From the NCBI GenBank assembly GCA_945860205.1, contig CAMARK010000029.1, positions 1-47,999 of the forward strand: 47,999 nt of DNA. Reading direction: 5' to 3'. Both the position numbers and the translations under genes were made by a program. The stretch comes from Reyranella massiliensis 521. GTDB lineage: Bacteria; Pseudomonadota; Alphaproteobacteria; Reyranellales; Reyranellaceae. How positions within the stretch are numbered: the stretch's first letter is position 1; each line of letters opens with the position of its first letter. Positions 16,982 through 25,433 of this stretch are shown piece after piece. Below the pieces are notes generated by a model. The model was not told the DNA's origin. It was given only the letters and a program-made list of their open reading frames with translations, and did no database searches.

Positions 16982-17755
16982 ATGTTCGCACGTCTGGCCG
17001 TCGTTGCCGTGGCTTTCCTGTCCGCCGCCGCCTGTACCCCGGAGGCGGCGGGCACGCCGCCGCCCACGACACGCAGCACGGCAATCGCTGCGGCACCGAG
17101 CAACGGCACCGTGCCGGCCGGGCGCTGGCGGGCGGTGCTGATCGCCGGCGACAACAACAGCCCGGCCTTCGACAACGGCGTGCAGTCCTTGCGCGAGAAA
17201 CTCGTGGCGCATGGTGTGACCAACATCTCGGTCTATTCATCGAATGCTGCGGCGACGGCGCCGGCACAGCTCGCGAGCGTCGCCAATGTGGCGACCGCGT
17301 TGCGCACAGGCGGCGGCGACGCCTGTCTCGTGTTCATCACCAGCCACGGCGAGGAGAAGGGGTTCGTCTTGAAGACCGATCGCCGGCTGTTCGACCCCGG
17401 CTCGCTCGAGCGCCTGCTGAGCGCCGGTTGCGGCTCGGTGCCCACCGTGGTCGTGGTGTCGGCCTGCCACAGCGGGACTTTTCTGACGCCCGACATGCGC
17501 AAGCCCAACCGGGTGATCCTGACCGCGGCTGCGAAGGATCGCAGCAGTTTCGGCTGCGGCGCCGGCGATCAGTACACCTACTACGACCAGTGCCTGCTGC
17601 AGCAGTTCGACGGCGCCAGGACTTGGCGGGATCTCGCCGCGGCCACGCGCACCTGCGTCGAGAACCAGGAACGCCGCATGGGCATTCGCCAGTCCTCCCT
17701 GCCGCAGATGTTCGTGGGCGCCCAGGTCGAGGACTTGCGGCTGCCGCAGCGCTGA
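16982..17755 (+). CDS. peptidase C13-like (legumain/caspase-fold) putative lipoprotein
   Basis: 257 residues. MFARLAVVAVAFLSAAAC is a signal sequence whose C18 could be a lipidated cysteine (a permissive lipobox). The body has the caspase-like clan CD dyad: H122 in FITSHGEEKG and C162 in VVSACHSGTF, each after a hydrophobic strand, as in C13 (legumain/GPI8) peptidases; RWRAVLIAGDNN marks the first strand. Bacterial C13-like proteins are known from proteobacterial envelopes but their substrates are not. ATG 16982 is preferred over TTG 16967 because GGAG lies 10 bases ahead of the ATG. Convergent with the RidA gene, 11 bases apart. Confidence 0.82.
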   Translation: MFARLAVVAVAFLSAAACTPEAAGTPPPTTRSTAIAAAPSNGTVPAGRWRAVLIAGDNNSPAFDNGVQSLREKLVAHGVTNISVYSSNAAATAPAQLASVANVATALRTGGGDACLVFITSHGEEKGFVLKTDRRLFDPGSLERLLSAGCGSVPTVVVVSACHSGTFLTPDMRKPNRVILTAAAKDRSSFGCGAGDQYTYYDQCLLQQFDGARTWRDLAAATRTCVENQERRMGIRQSSLPQMFVGAQVEDLRLPQR

Positions 17756-17766
17756 GAGGGCGGGCG

Positions 17767-18153
17767 CTAGCCGATCACGGCCGTGAAGTCGCAGGTCACG
17801 AGGTGTGCGCTGTCGGCCGCCAGCGTCAGCGTGTGACGCGCCGGGCGCGAGCCCTCGTCCGGGAACATCTTCACCCACTCGTCGTTCAGCGCCGCGCGGC
17901 CCGTCGAGGGCTGCTTCATCCAGAAGTTGATCTTGATGATGTCGTCGACCGTGCCACCGCCGGCTTCGACGCACAGGCGGATGTGCTTGAAGATGTTGGT
18001 GACCTGGCCGGCGAGATCGAGGGGCGCGGTGCGTGTGCCCGGCTCGGTGCCGTTCATGATGCTCGACATCAGGATGTTGCCGATCCGGCTGCCGTTGGGG
18101 ATCGGGTTCTGGTGGCTGTAGCCGGGATAGTTGACGCTCTTGCGCTTGGCCAT
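17767..18153 (-). CDS. RidA/YjgF/YER057c-family protein
   Basis: A 128-residue Rid-family protein, usual length. GNILMSSIMNGTEPGTRT, QVTNIFKHIRLCVEAGGGTVDDIIKI-type helix region, and the C-terminal SRPARHTLTL carrying the conserved active-site arginine are visible. Family members hydrolyse reactive enamines/imines, or act on ketone intermediates in catabolic operons. Start chosen at 18153; the 27 residues of the longer frame overlap the divergent promoter region. It is divergent from the enoyl-CoA hydratase with 80 bases between. Confidence 0.88.
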   Translation of the reverse strand: MAKRKSVNYPGYSHQNPIPNGSRIGNILMSSIMNGTEPGTRTAPLDLAGQVTNIFKHIRLCVEAGGGTVDDIIKINFWMKQPSTGRAALNDEWVKMFPDEGSRPARHTLTLAADSAHLVTCDFTAVIG

Positions 18154-18233
18154 GGTTTCGCTCCCTGGAAAAGGCCGGGAGCATTGCATTTCCGCCGGCG
18201 TTGGCAAATGGTCGTGGTCGGAGGAAACGAACA

Positions 18234-19034
18234 ATGACCGGCACCAAATCGGACTCCCTCGTCGAATACGCGCGCGACGGCGCGATCGTCACCCTGACGC
18301 TCAACCGTCCGGAGAAACTGAATGCCTTCAGCGACGAGCTGGTGGGCGCTCTGTCGGAGGCGCTTCATCGTTTCGATATGGACGATGAGGCAGAGATCGC
18401 GATCCTGAACGGACGCGGCCGTGCCTTCTCGAGCGGCGCCGACGTTCAGCAGCGCCAGCTTCGCAGCCGCGAGGAATTCCTGAGACTGGGCGGACCGCAG
18501 GGCCGCGGCACGCATTCCTCCGATCTCCTGACTAAGGCGGTCAACTGGAAGCCGGTGATCGCCGCCGCACACGGCTATGTGCTGGGCCTGTCCGTCGGCA
18601 TCGCGCTGGAGTGCGATCTGGTCGTGGCCGAGGCAGGGACCAAGTTCCAGGTCACCGAGACGTCGCGCGGTCTGGGCGCCGGGAAATACTGGGCCTTGAT
18701 GCATTACCGCGGCGGCGGCGCCTTCACCATGGAGGCAGCGCTCACCGGCCGCTTCTTCACCGCCGAGGAGGCCTTCAAAGCCAACCTCATCAATCGCGTG
18801 GCGCCGAAAGGCAAGTATCTCGACGTGGCCCTCGAACTGGCACGCGACGTGATCAAGAATCCGCCGCTCAGCGTGCGCTCCACCGTGCGGATGCGGCGCT
18901 GGTACATGGATCGCCTGAGCCGCGAAGTCATGTTCATGACGGCGCCGGAGCGGCTCTACCTGACGGAGGATTTCGGCGAAGCCGCGCGCGCCTTCACCGA
19001 GAAGCGCGAGCCGAAGCCATTCAAGGGCCGCTGA
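18234..19034 (+). CDS. enoyl-CoA hydratase/isomerase family protein
   Basis: 266 residues of the crotonase fold. VTLTLNRPEKLNAFSDEL opens the domain, the first oxyanion segment is GRAFSSGADV, the second is AHGYVLGLSVGIALECDL, and the acid position is in VTETSRGLGAG. One active-site glutamate is retained, so hydratase or isomerase chemistry on an acyl-CoA is possible. The ATG at 18234 follows GGAGG by 9-10 bases; the longer frame from 18201 is rejected. Its last 14 bases overlap the convergent acyl-CoA ligase. Confidence 0.9.
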   Translation: MTGTKSDSLVEYARDGAIVTLTLNRPEKLNAFSDELVGALSEALHRFDMDDEAEIAILNGRGRAFSSGADVQQRQLRSREEFLRLGGPQGRGTHSSDLLTKAVNWKPVIAAAHGYVLGLSVGIALECDLVVAEAGTKFQVTETSRGLGAGKYWALMHYRGGGAFTMEAALTGRFFTAEEAFKANLINRVAPKGKYLDVALELARDVIKNPPLSVRSTVRMRRWYMDRLSREVMFMTAPERLYLTEDFGEAARAFTEKREPKPFKGR

Positions 19035-20625
19035 GTTGCGCCGCCGCCAGGTCGCGCAGCCTGGCGCGCTGGATCTTCGGGCCGTTGGGCGAGGGCGTGA
19101 CCGGAAACTCCGGGACGGCGAAGACGCGCACCGGCACTTTGTAGTTCGCGAGGCCTCGCCGGCAGTGGGCGATGATGGCGGCTTCGTCGAGCACCGCACC
19201 TGCCTCGAGGATGACGAAGGCGACGGCACGCACGCCCTCGGGCCGGGGCAGGGCGATGGTCTGGCAGGCGGAGATGCCGGGAACTAACTGGATGTGGCTC
19301 TCGATTTCGAGCGGATTGACGAGGAAGCCCGAGAGCCGCAGCACATCGCCCATGCGGCTGAGGAATGTGAAGCCGCCGTCGCCGTCGAGTTCGGCTAGGT
19401 CGCCGGTCCGGACATAGCCGTCCGGGGTGATGGTCTCGGCGGTGGCCGCGTCGTTGCCGTAGTAGCCGACCATCAACGATGGTCCTGCACATTCCAGGAC
19501 GCCCGGCTGGCCGGCGCCGAGAAGGACGCCGCTTTCCGGGTCGCGGATCCGGACATGGGCGAGGGGAGATGTCGGCACGCCGCCGCCGCGCTTGCGTTGC
19601 GCCACCGCGGTGCCGGCTGCCCGTGACGAATAGAGCGCCTGGACCTCGCTCATGCCGTAGAGGCCGCATAGCAGCAGGCCGCGCGCCTCGGCCTGCTCGG
19701 GCAGTGCCGCGAGTGCTGCATTGAAGGCGGCGTAGCCCGCCCACTTCACTGATGGAAAGGGCTTGTTGCCAGGAACGATGTCGAGCAGGCGTGCATACAT
19801 ATCGTCGCTGCCGAACAGCGTGGTCGGCTGGTGATGGGCGATCAGGCGGGCGATCTCGTCGATCTCGTAGGACTCGATCAGCACGCAGGGCTTGCCGGCC
19901 GCCAGCGTCGCCAGGGTCTGGTTGAAGCCGAAGACGCCGCACAAGGGCAGGATGGAGAGCGAGAGCGTGTCGGGCGCGGTGAGGCCGAAGGCGCGCGCGA
20001 CCTGCTGGGCGTGACTGGCGATGGCACCCTGTCGATGCAGCACGAACTTGGGCGCACTGGTCGTGCCCGAGGTGGTGAAGATGTTGCAGCGGGCATTGGG
20101 TCGCGCGTGGTTGGCGCCCAGCGGCGGGCGTGACAGCAGCCGTTCGAACGGCAGCCGCCGCAGCCGCTCGATGGCTGTGGGTACGGCGGCAGGCTCATCG
20201 CCCACGATCACGAGGGCCGCGAGCTTGTCGAGGGCGGCGGGATCGATCTCCGAGAGGATCGAGAGAAAGTCGATGCGCCGGAAACCTGGCGCGCAGGCCA
20301 GCACCTTGGCGCCGCTCCGGCCGACGATGTCGGCCACTTCCACAGCGCGGTAGCGCGTGTTCACCGCGACCGCGATGGCACCCAGCCGCGCGCAGGCGAA
20401 ATAGAGGATGGGATAGGCCGGCACGTTGGGCAGCCACAACGCCACCCGATCGCCCGGCACGATCCCGAGATCGGCCAATCCCTGTGCCACGCGGCCGGCT
20501 GCGTCGTGCAGTTCGGCGAAGGAGAGTGTCCGGTCGCCATGGATGAGCGCCGGCGCGCCGGGCTTGTCTTCGGCAATGTCGGCCAGCAGTGTCCAGACGT
20601 CGGCGGCAGGGCGGGCGAGAGGCAT
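19021..20625 (-). CDS. acyl-CoA ligase (AMP-binding family)
   Basis: 534 residues. The phosphate loop is FTTSGTTSAPKF (near 180-192), A5 is LYGMSEVQALY, A7/A8 are YVRTGDLAELDGDGGFTFL and RMGDVLRLSGFLVNP, and the catalytic lysine is in PNGPKIQRARL. The loop SGTTSAPK lacks the usual glycine after the threonines, which is tolerated in the family. It activates an unknown acid and converges with the enoyl-CoA hydratase, so the two are not co-transcribed but probably serve one pathway. It diverges from the Bug/Hyu operon across a 105-base promoter space. Confidence 0.9.
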   Translation of the reverse strand: MPLARPAADVWTLLADIAEDKPGAPALIHGDRTLSFAELHDAAGRVAQGLADLGIVPGDRVALWLPNVPAYPILYFACARLGAIAVAVNTRYRAVEVADIVGRSGAKVLACAPGFRRIDFLSILSEIDPAALDKLAALVIVGDEPAAVPTAIERLRRLPFERLLSRPPLGANHARPNARCNIFTTSGTTSAPKFVLHRQGAIASHAQQVARAFGLTAPDTLSLSILPLCGVFGFNQTLATLAAGKPCVLIESYEIDEIARLIAHHQPTTLFGSDDMYARLLDIVPGNKPFPSVKWAGYAAFNAALAALPEQAEARGLLLCGLYGMSEVQALYSSRAAGTAVAQRKRGGGVPTSPLAHVRIRDPESGVLLGAGQPGVLECAGPSLMVGYYGNDAATAETITPDGYVRTGDLAELDGDGGFTFLSRMGDVLRLSGFLVNPLEIESHIQLVPGISACQTIALPRPEGVRAVAFVILEAGAVLDEAAIIAHCRRGLANYKVPVRVFAVPEFPVTPSPNGPKIQRARLRDLAAAQLSGP

Positions 20626-20730
20626 GCGGCGCGGAGACTAGCGGAACACCGTTTCATCTCAAGGGGTAGGGCGCTTGACCCGGCACGGCGCTTGCTCGAC
20701 GTTTCCCTTTGGGGTTTGGGAGGCACTGCC

Positions 20731-21696
20731 ATGTTTCGTCGTAGCCTGTTCGCCGCGCCGCTCGTTCTTGCGGCGGCACCTGCATTCGCTCAATGGCTGC
20801 CCAAGCAGCCGATCAAGATCCTGGTCGGTTACGCGCCCGGCGGCACCGCCGACATCACCGCACGCATCGCGGCCGACGCGATCCAGCGCCAGCACGGCTA
20901 CACCGTCATCGTCGAGAACAAGACCGGTGCGGGCGGCTTCATTGCGCTGAAGCAGGTCTCGCAGTCGCCGCCCGACGGCTACACGGTCGGCATAGGCATC
21001 ATGGGCCAGATCGCGGTCGGCGCCGTCGTGCCCGGCTCCAACATTCCGCTCGACCTCGACAAGGAGCTGGTGCCGATCGCCAATCTTGTCGGCGTGCCGA
21101 TGGCGCTGATCGTGCGCCCGAACGCACCGTTCAAGACCATTCCCGAGCTGGTGGCCTACGCCAAGGCCAATCCCGGCAAGCTGTCGTATGCCTCGACCGG
21201 CCTCGGGTCGACCAACCAGCTCGCCGCGGAATTCCTCGGCTTCGAGTCCGGTGGCTTGAAAATGATTCACGTGCCTTATCGCGGCGGCGCGCCGGCGATC
21301 GCCGACGTGGCGGCGGGCAACGTCGACATGTTCTTCGGCAACGTGTCGGAGCTGATGAGTCTTGCCAATGCCGGCAAGGTGCGCGTGCTGGCGCTGGCCG
21401 CGACCAAGCCGACGCCGCTGGCGCCCGATCTGCCGTTGCTCACCAAGGACATTCCCGCGCTCGACATCAACAACTGGTTCGGCATCTTCGGACCTGCCGG
21501 TTTGCCTGCAGACATCCTGGCGGGTATCAGCAAGCTCTTCATCAACGCGATCGACGATCCTTCCAACAAGGAAGCGCTCGCCAAGCAGGGCCTGGAGTCG
21601 CTCAAGCAGGATCCGGCGGCGTTCAAGGCCTACATCATGAAGGATCGCGAACGCTGGGCGAAGGTGGTCAAGCAGGGCAACATCAAGGCCGAGTAG
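20731..21696 (+). CDS. Bug/TctC-family periplasmic solute-binding protein
   Basis: 321 residues with a signal peptide (MFRRSLFAAPLVLAAAPAFA). The mature protein has IKILVGYAPGGTADITARI, the NKTGAGG turn, QSPPDGYT and VPYRGGAPAIADVAAGNVD motifs that define Bug receptors. Start fixed by GGGAGG 7 bases before ATG 20731; the longer upstream frame covers a promoter region. It heads the hydantoinase operon, so its ligand may be the hydantoin-like or lactam substrate of HyuA/HyuB. No TctA/TctB follows; it may use the distant TctAB at 12799-14752. Confidence 0.93.
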   Translation: MFRRSLFAAPLVLAAAPAFAQWLPKQPIKILVGYAPGGTADITARIAADAIQRQHGYTVIVENKTGAGGFIALKQVSQSPPDGYTVGIGIMGQIAVGAVVPGSNIPLDLDKELVPIANLVGVPMALIVRPNAPFKTIPELVAYAKANPGKLSYASTGLGSTNQLAAEFLGFESGGLKMIHVPYRGGAPAIADVAAGNVDMFFGNVSELMSLANAGKVRVLALAATKPTPLAPDLPLLTKDIPALDINNWFGIFGPAGLPADILAGISKLFINAIDDPSNKEALAKQGLESLKQDPAAFKAYIMKDRERWAKVVKQGNIKAE

Positions 21697-21714
21697 AGTA
21701 GCAAAGGACATTTA

Positions 21715-23784
21715 ATGAGTGCGCCGCTGTCCCTCGGTATCGATATCGGGGGCACCTTCACCGATCTCGTCATCCACGATCCGCGCGACGGCCGCGCCAT
21801 CATCTGGAAGGAGAGCACGACGCCCGACGATCCGGCGCGCGGTGCACTCGAAGGCACAAGGCGCGTGCTGGAGAAAGCGGGCGTGCGGCCCGACCAGGTC
21901 GGTCGCGTCGTGCATGCCACGACGCTGTTTACGAACGCGCTGATCGAGCGCAAAGGCGCGAAAACTGGCCTGCTGACGACGGCGGGCTTCGCCGACGTGC
22001 TGGAGATCGCGCGCGAGCGCAAGTATGAGCTCTACGACCTCTTCATCGAAATGCCCAAGCCGCTGGTGCCGCGGCCGTGGCGGCGCGAAGCCAGGGAGCG
22101 GTTGGCGCCCGACGGCACCATCGAGATTGCGCTCGATGTCGAGGCGGCCCTGGAGGAAGTGGCCGAACTGGTGGAGCAGGGCGTCGAAAGCCTCGCCATC
22201 TGCTTCCTGCACAGCTACGCCAATCCCGTGCACGAGCGCGCCATCGCCGCAGCCGTGGCCGAGCGTTTCCAGAACCTGTCGATCTCGCTGTCGTCGGACA
22301 TCGCACCGGAAATCCGCGAGTACCAGCGCGCCAGCACCACGGTGGCCAACGCCTATATCCGTCCGTTGGCCGAGATTTATCTCGAGCGCCTGGAGCAGGC
22401 CTTGAGCTCGTCGGGCATTCCCGGCGGTCTCTTTCTGATGTTGTCCAACGGCGGGCTGACGCATGTGAGCGAAGCCAAGCGTGCGCCCGTGCATCTGCTG
22501 GAAAGCGGTCCGGCGGCCGGCGCGCTGGCCGGTGCCTGGTTCGGACGCAACGCCGGACTGGAGCGCGTGCTCGCCTTCGACATGGGTGGCACGACAGCCA
22601 AGCTCGCCCTCGTCGACGATGGGGAACCGCTGGTTGCCTATGGCTTCGAGGCGGCGCGTGAAAAGCGATTCCTGCGCGGCTCTGGCCTGCCGATCATGAT
22701 CGCCACGGTGGAACTGATCGAGATCGGCGCCGGTGGCGGTTCCATCGCGCGCCGGAGCGACCTCGGCACCTTGCAGGTCGGTCCCGAGAGCAGTGGCGCC
22801 CAACCCGGCCCGGCCTGCTACGGCCGCGGCGGCACGGAGGCCACTGTGACCGACGCCGACCTGGCGCTGGGCTATCTCAATGCCGATTTCTTCCTGGGCG
22901 GCGCCATGAAGATCGATCGCGCTGCGACCGAGGCGGCGCTGGGCGGCCTCGCCACGGCGCTGGGCGTTGGACGCGATCGCGCGGGCTTCGGCGTGCACGA
23001 CGTGGTGAACGAGAACATGGCGGGCGCGGCGCGCGTGGCCATCGCTGAACGCGGCCGCATTCCGGCGGAGTATGCGCTGCTGGCAACCGGCGGCGCCGGG
23101 CCTGTCCACGCGTGGAACGTGGCACGCAAGCTCGGCGTCACCCGCGTCGTCTGCCCGCCCGGTGCGGGCGCTGGCAGCACCATCGGCATGTTGATGGCCC
23201 CGGCCCGTGTCGATCGCGTTGCAAGCTTCAGTGCGGCCCTGACAGGGGCAGATTTCCGGCAGGCCGAGGCGATCTTTGCCGCACAGGAGAAAGAATCGCT
23301 CGACGTGCTGCGGCCGACCGGTGCCGACGCCGCAGGCCGTGTCGTGCGGCGGCTCGCCGACATGCGCTACGTTGGCCAGGGGAGCGAGGTCACGGTCGTG
23401 ATGCCGTCGCCGCTCACCGAAGCGGGCGTGCGCACCGCCTTCGAGGCCGCCTACAAGGCGCTGTTTGCCCGCACGCCGCCGGGCGCCGCCATCCAGTTCG
23501 TGGCACTTCGGCTGTCGGTCAGCGCGCCGATGCCCGGCGCCGGCGGCAAGCTCGAACTGCCGCGTCATCCAAGGACGCAGGCGCTGAAGGGCACGCGGCC
23601 GGTGTTCTTCGCCGATGCCGGCAAGATGCTTCCGACAAATGTCTATGACCGCTATGCGCTGGAGCCCGGCGTGGTCGTGCAAGGACCTGCCGTGTTCGAA
23701 GAAGACGAAAGCACCTTTATCGTCGGTCCGGGCGGCACCGCGCGCCTGCTGCCTGACGGATCCATTCTGGCGGAGGTCGTCTGA
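21715..23784 (+). CDS. hyuA: hydantoinase/oxoprolinase family protein, subunit A
   Basis: 689 residues, the usual length. ATPase-fold motifs LGIDIGGTFTDLVIHD at the start and AFDMGGTTAKLALVDD near residue 290 mark the two halves of the HyuA (N-methylhydantoinase/acetone carboxylase beta-like) fold; IGAGGGSIARR and GPACYGRGG follow. With HyuB it opens cyclic amides such as hydantoins or 5-oxoproline using ATP. It lies 18 bases after the Bug receptor gene and overlaps hyuB by a single base at TGATG (23782-23786). Exact substrate unknown. Confidence 0.92.
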   Translation: MSAPLSLGIDIGGTFTDLVIHDPRDGRAIIWKESTTPDDPARGALEGTRRVLEKAGVRPDQVGRVVHATTLFTNALIERKGAKTGLLTTAGFADVLEIARERKYELYDLFIEMPKPLVPRPWRREARERLAPDGTIEIALDVEAALEEVAELVEQGVESLAICFLHSYANPVHERAIAAAVAERFQNLSISLSSDIAPEIREYQRASTTVANAYIRPLAEIYLERLEQALSSSGIPGGLFLMLSNGGLTHVSEAKRAPVHLLESGPAAGALAGAWFGRNAGLERVLAFDMGGTTAKLALVDDGEPLVAYGFEAAREKRFLRGSGLPIMIATVELIEIGAGGGSIARRSDLGTLQVGPESSGAQPGPACYGRGGTEATVTDADLALGYLNADFFLGGAMKIDRAATEAALGGLATALGVGRDRAGFGVHDVVNENMAGAARVAIAERGRIPAEYALLATGGAGPVHAWNVARKLGVTRVVCPPGAGAGSTIGMLMAPARVDRVASFSAALTGADFRQAEAIFAAQEKESLDVLRPTGADAAGRVVRRLADMRYVGQGSEVTVVMPSPLTEAGVRTAFEAAYKALFARTPPGAAIQFVALRLSVSAPMPGAGGKLELPRHPRTQALKGTRPVFFADAGKMLPTNVYDRYALEPGVVVQGPAVFEEDESTFIVGPGGTARLLPDGSILAEVV

Positions 23785-25433
23785 TGACCAACTCAAAATC
23801 TCCGAGGGTATTTGACGCGATCGAGCTCGAACTTCTCTGGCGGCGGCTGATCTCGCTGGTCGACGAGGCGGCGGCGGCGATGGTGCGCACCAGCTTCTCG
23901 ACCCTGGTGCGGGAGAGCTACGACTTCTCCTGTGTCGTCACCGACGCCACGGGCCAGTCGCTGGTCCAGGCCAGTGAGAGCATCCCGAGCTTCATCGGCA
24001 CGCTCCCCGAAACGGTAAAGCACTTCCTGCGCTTCTTTCCACCCGACCAGCTGGAACCGGGCGACGTGCTGATCACCAACGACATCTGGCTGGGCACCGG
24101 CCATCTGCCCGATATCACCTTGGCCAAGCCGATCTTCCGCGGCGGCAAGCTGATCGCCTTCAGCGCCACGACGGCGCACGCGCCCGACATCGGCGGCAAG
24201 ATCCGAAGCCCCGAGCCGCGCGAAGTCTTCGAGGAGGGGTTGCAGATCCCGCCGATGAAGATGATCGCGGCCGGCAAGACCGACGAGACGCTGGTCACCA
24301 TCATCCGCAAGAATGTGCGTACGCCCGACCAGACCATGGGCGATCTCTGGGCCCAGGTCGTGGCGCTCGATTTGATGGAGGACCGGCTGCTGGTCCTGAT
24401 GGAGAATTATAGCCTGCCCGACCTCACCGACCTGGCGCGTGAAATTCAAGGCCGCTGCGAGACCGCGATGCGGGCGGCCATCTCTGAACTGCCCGATGGC
24501 ACCTACCACAGCGAGCTAAAAACCGACGGCATCATGGAGACGCCGATCACGCTTCGCCTGAAACTCACCATCAAGGGCGACGAGATCGCGATGGACTTCG
24601 CTGGCACCGACGGCCAGGTCGATCGCGCCATCAACTGCGCGCTTTGCTACACCACGGCGATGGCCATGTACGGGGTCAAGGTCTGCACCAGCCCCAACCT
24701 GCCCAACAACGAAGGCGCTTTTAGGCCGATCAGCCTTAGCGCGCCGCCAGGCTGCATCGTCAACCCGCAATTCCCGGCGCCGGGCGGCTCGCGCATGCTG
24801 ATCGGTCACTACGTGCCGATGCTGGTGTTCGGTTGCCTGGGCCAGATCGTGCCGGAGCGCGTGATGGCGGCCTGCGGCTCACCGATGTGGGGCATGAACC
24901 AGTCAGGCGTGCGCAATGACGGCAAGGGTGGCGGCAAGCCCTACGCCAACATGTTCTTCTACAACGGCGGCATGGGCGGCAATACGCAGCGCGACGGCGT
25001 GACGTGCCTCTCATGGCCGTCAAACGTCTCTTCGACCTCGATCGAGATCAGCGAGCACATCGCACCGCTGCGCTTCCATCACAAGAAGCTGCGCGTCGAT
25101 TCGGGCGGGCCCGGCCGGCATCGCGGCGGCCTTGGTCAGGCGATCCTGATCGAAAGCCGGAGCGACACGCCGATCGCGGTCTCCTTCTTGGCTGAGCGCA
25201 CCATCTTCCCGGCCTTCGGCATCGAGGGCGGCAAGGATGGCGCGCCGGGTGAGTTGCACATCAACGGCAAGAAGACCGATCCCAAGAAGCAGTACGTGCT
25301 GAACAAGGGAGATACGGTTTCCCTCGGCACGCCGGGCGGCGGTGGACATGGCGATCCGGCGACGAGATCCGAGGCTGCTCTCGCGGCAGATGTGACGGCG
25401 GGATACGTGTCAGGTCGGGCAGTCTATCGCTAG
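23784..25433 (+). CDS. hyuB: hydantoinase B/oxoprolinase family protein
   Basis: 549 residues, standard HyuB length. LELLWRRLISLVDEAAAAM, the SLVQASESIPSFIGTLP turn, PGDVLITNDIWLGTGHLPDI and AHAPDIGGK, and the C-terminal GGGHGDP tail are typical. HyuB holds the catalytic metal site of the N-methylhydantoinase/oxoprolinase complex. Start and hyuA stop share a base (TGATG), indicating coupled translation and equal amounts of the two subunits. The Hsp70-like gene follows with no gap. Confidence 0.92.
   Translation: MTNSKSPRVFDAIELELLWRRLISLVDEAAAAMVRTSFSTLVRESYDFSCVVTDATGQSLVQASESIPSFIGTLPETVKHFLRFFPPDQLEPGDVLITNDIWLGTGHLPDITLAKPIFRGGKLIAFSATTAHAPDIGGKIRSPEPREVFEEGLQIPPMKMIAAGKTDETLVTIIRKNVRTPDQTMGDLWAQVVALDLMEDRLLVLMENYSLPDLTDLAREIQGRCETAMRAAISELPDGTYHSELKTDGIMETPITLRLKLTIKGDEIAMDFAGTDGQVDRAINCALCYTTAMAMYGVKVCTSPNLPNNEGAFRPISLSAPPGCIVNPQFPAPGGSRMLIGHYVPMLVFGCLGQIVPERVMAACGSPMWGMNQSGVRNDGKGGGKPYANMFFYNGGMGGNTQRDGVTCLSWPSNVSSTSIEISEHIAPLRFHHKKLRVDSGGPGRHRGGLGQAILIESRSDTPIAVSFLAERTIFPAFGIEGGKDGAPGELHINGKKTDPKKQYVLNKGDTVSLGTPGGGGHGDPATRSEAALAADVTAGYVSGRAVYR

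Noticed and set aside
21712-23796. 694-residue open frame antisense to hyuA, and similar long antisense frames at 1208-2293, 28723-30804 and 41772-43385
   Set aside because: These are mirror frames caused by high GC and codon bias; the sense proteins have complete family motifs.
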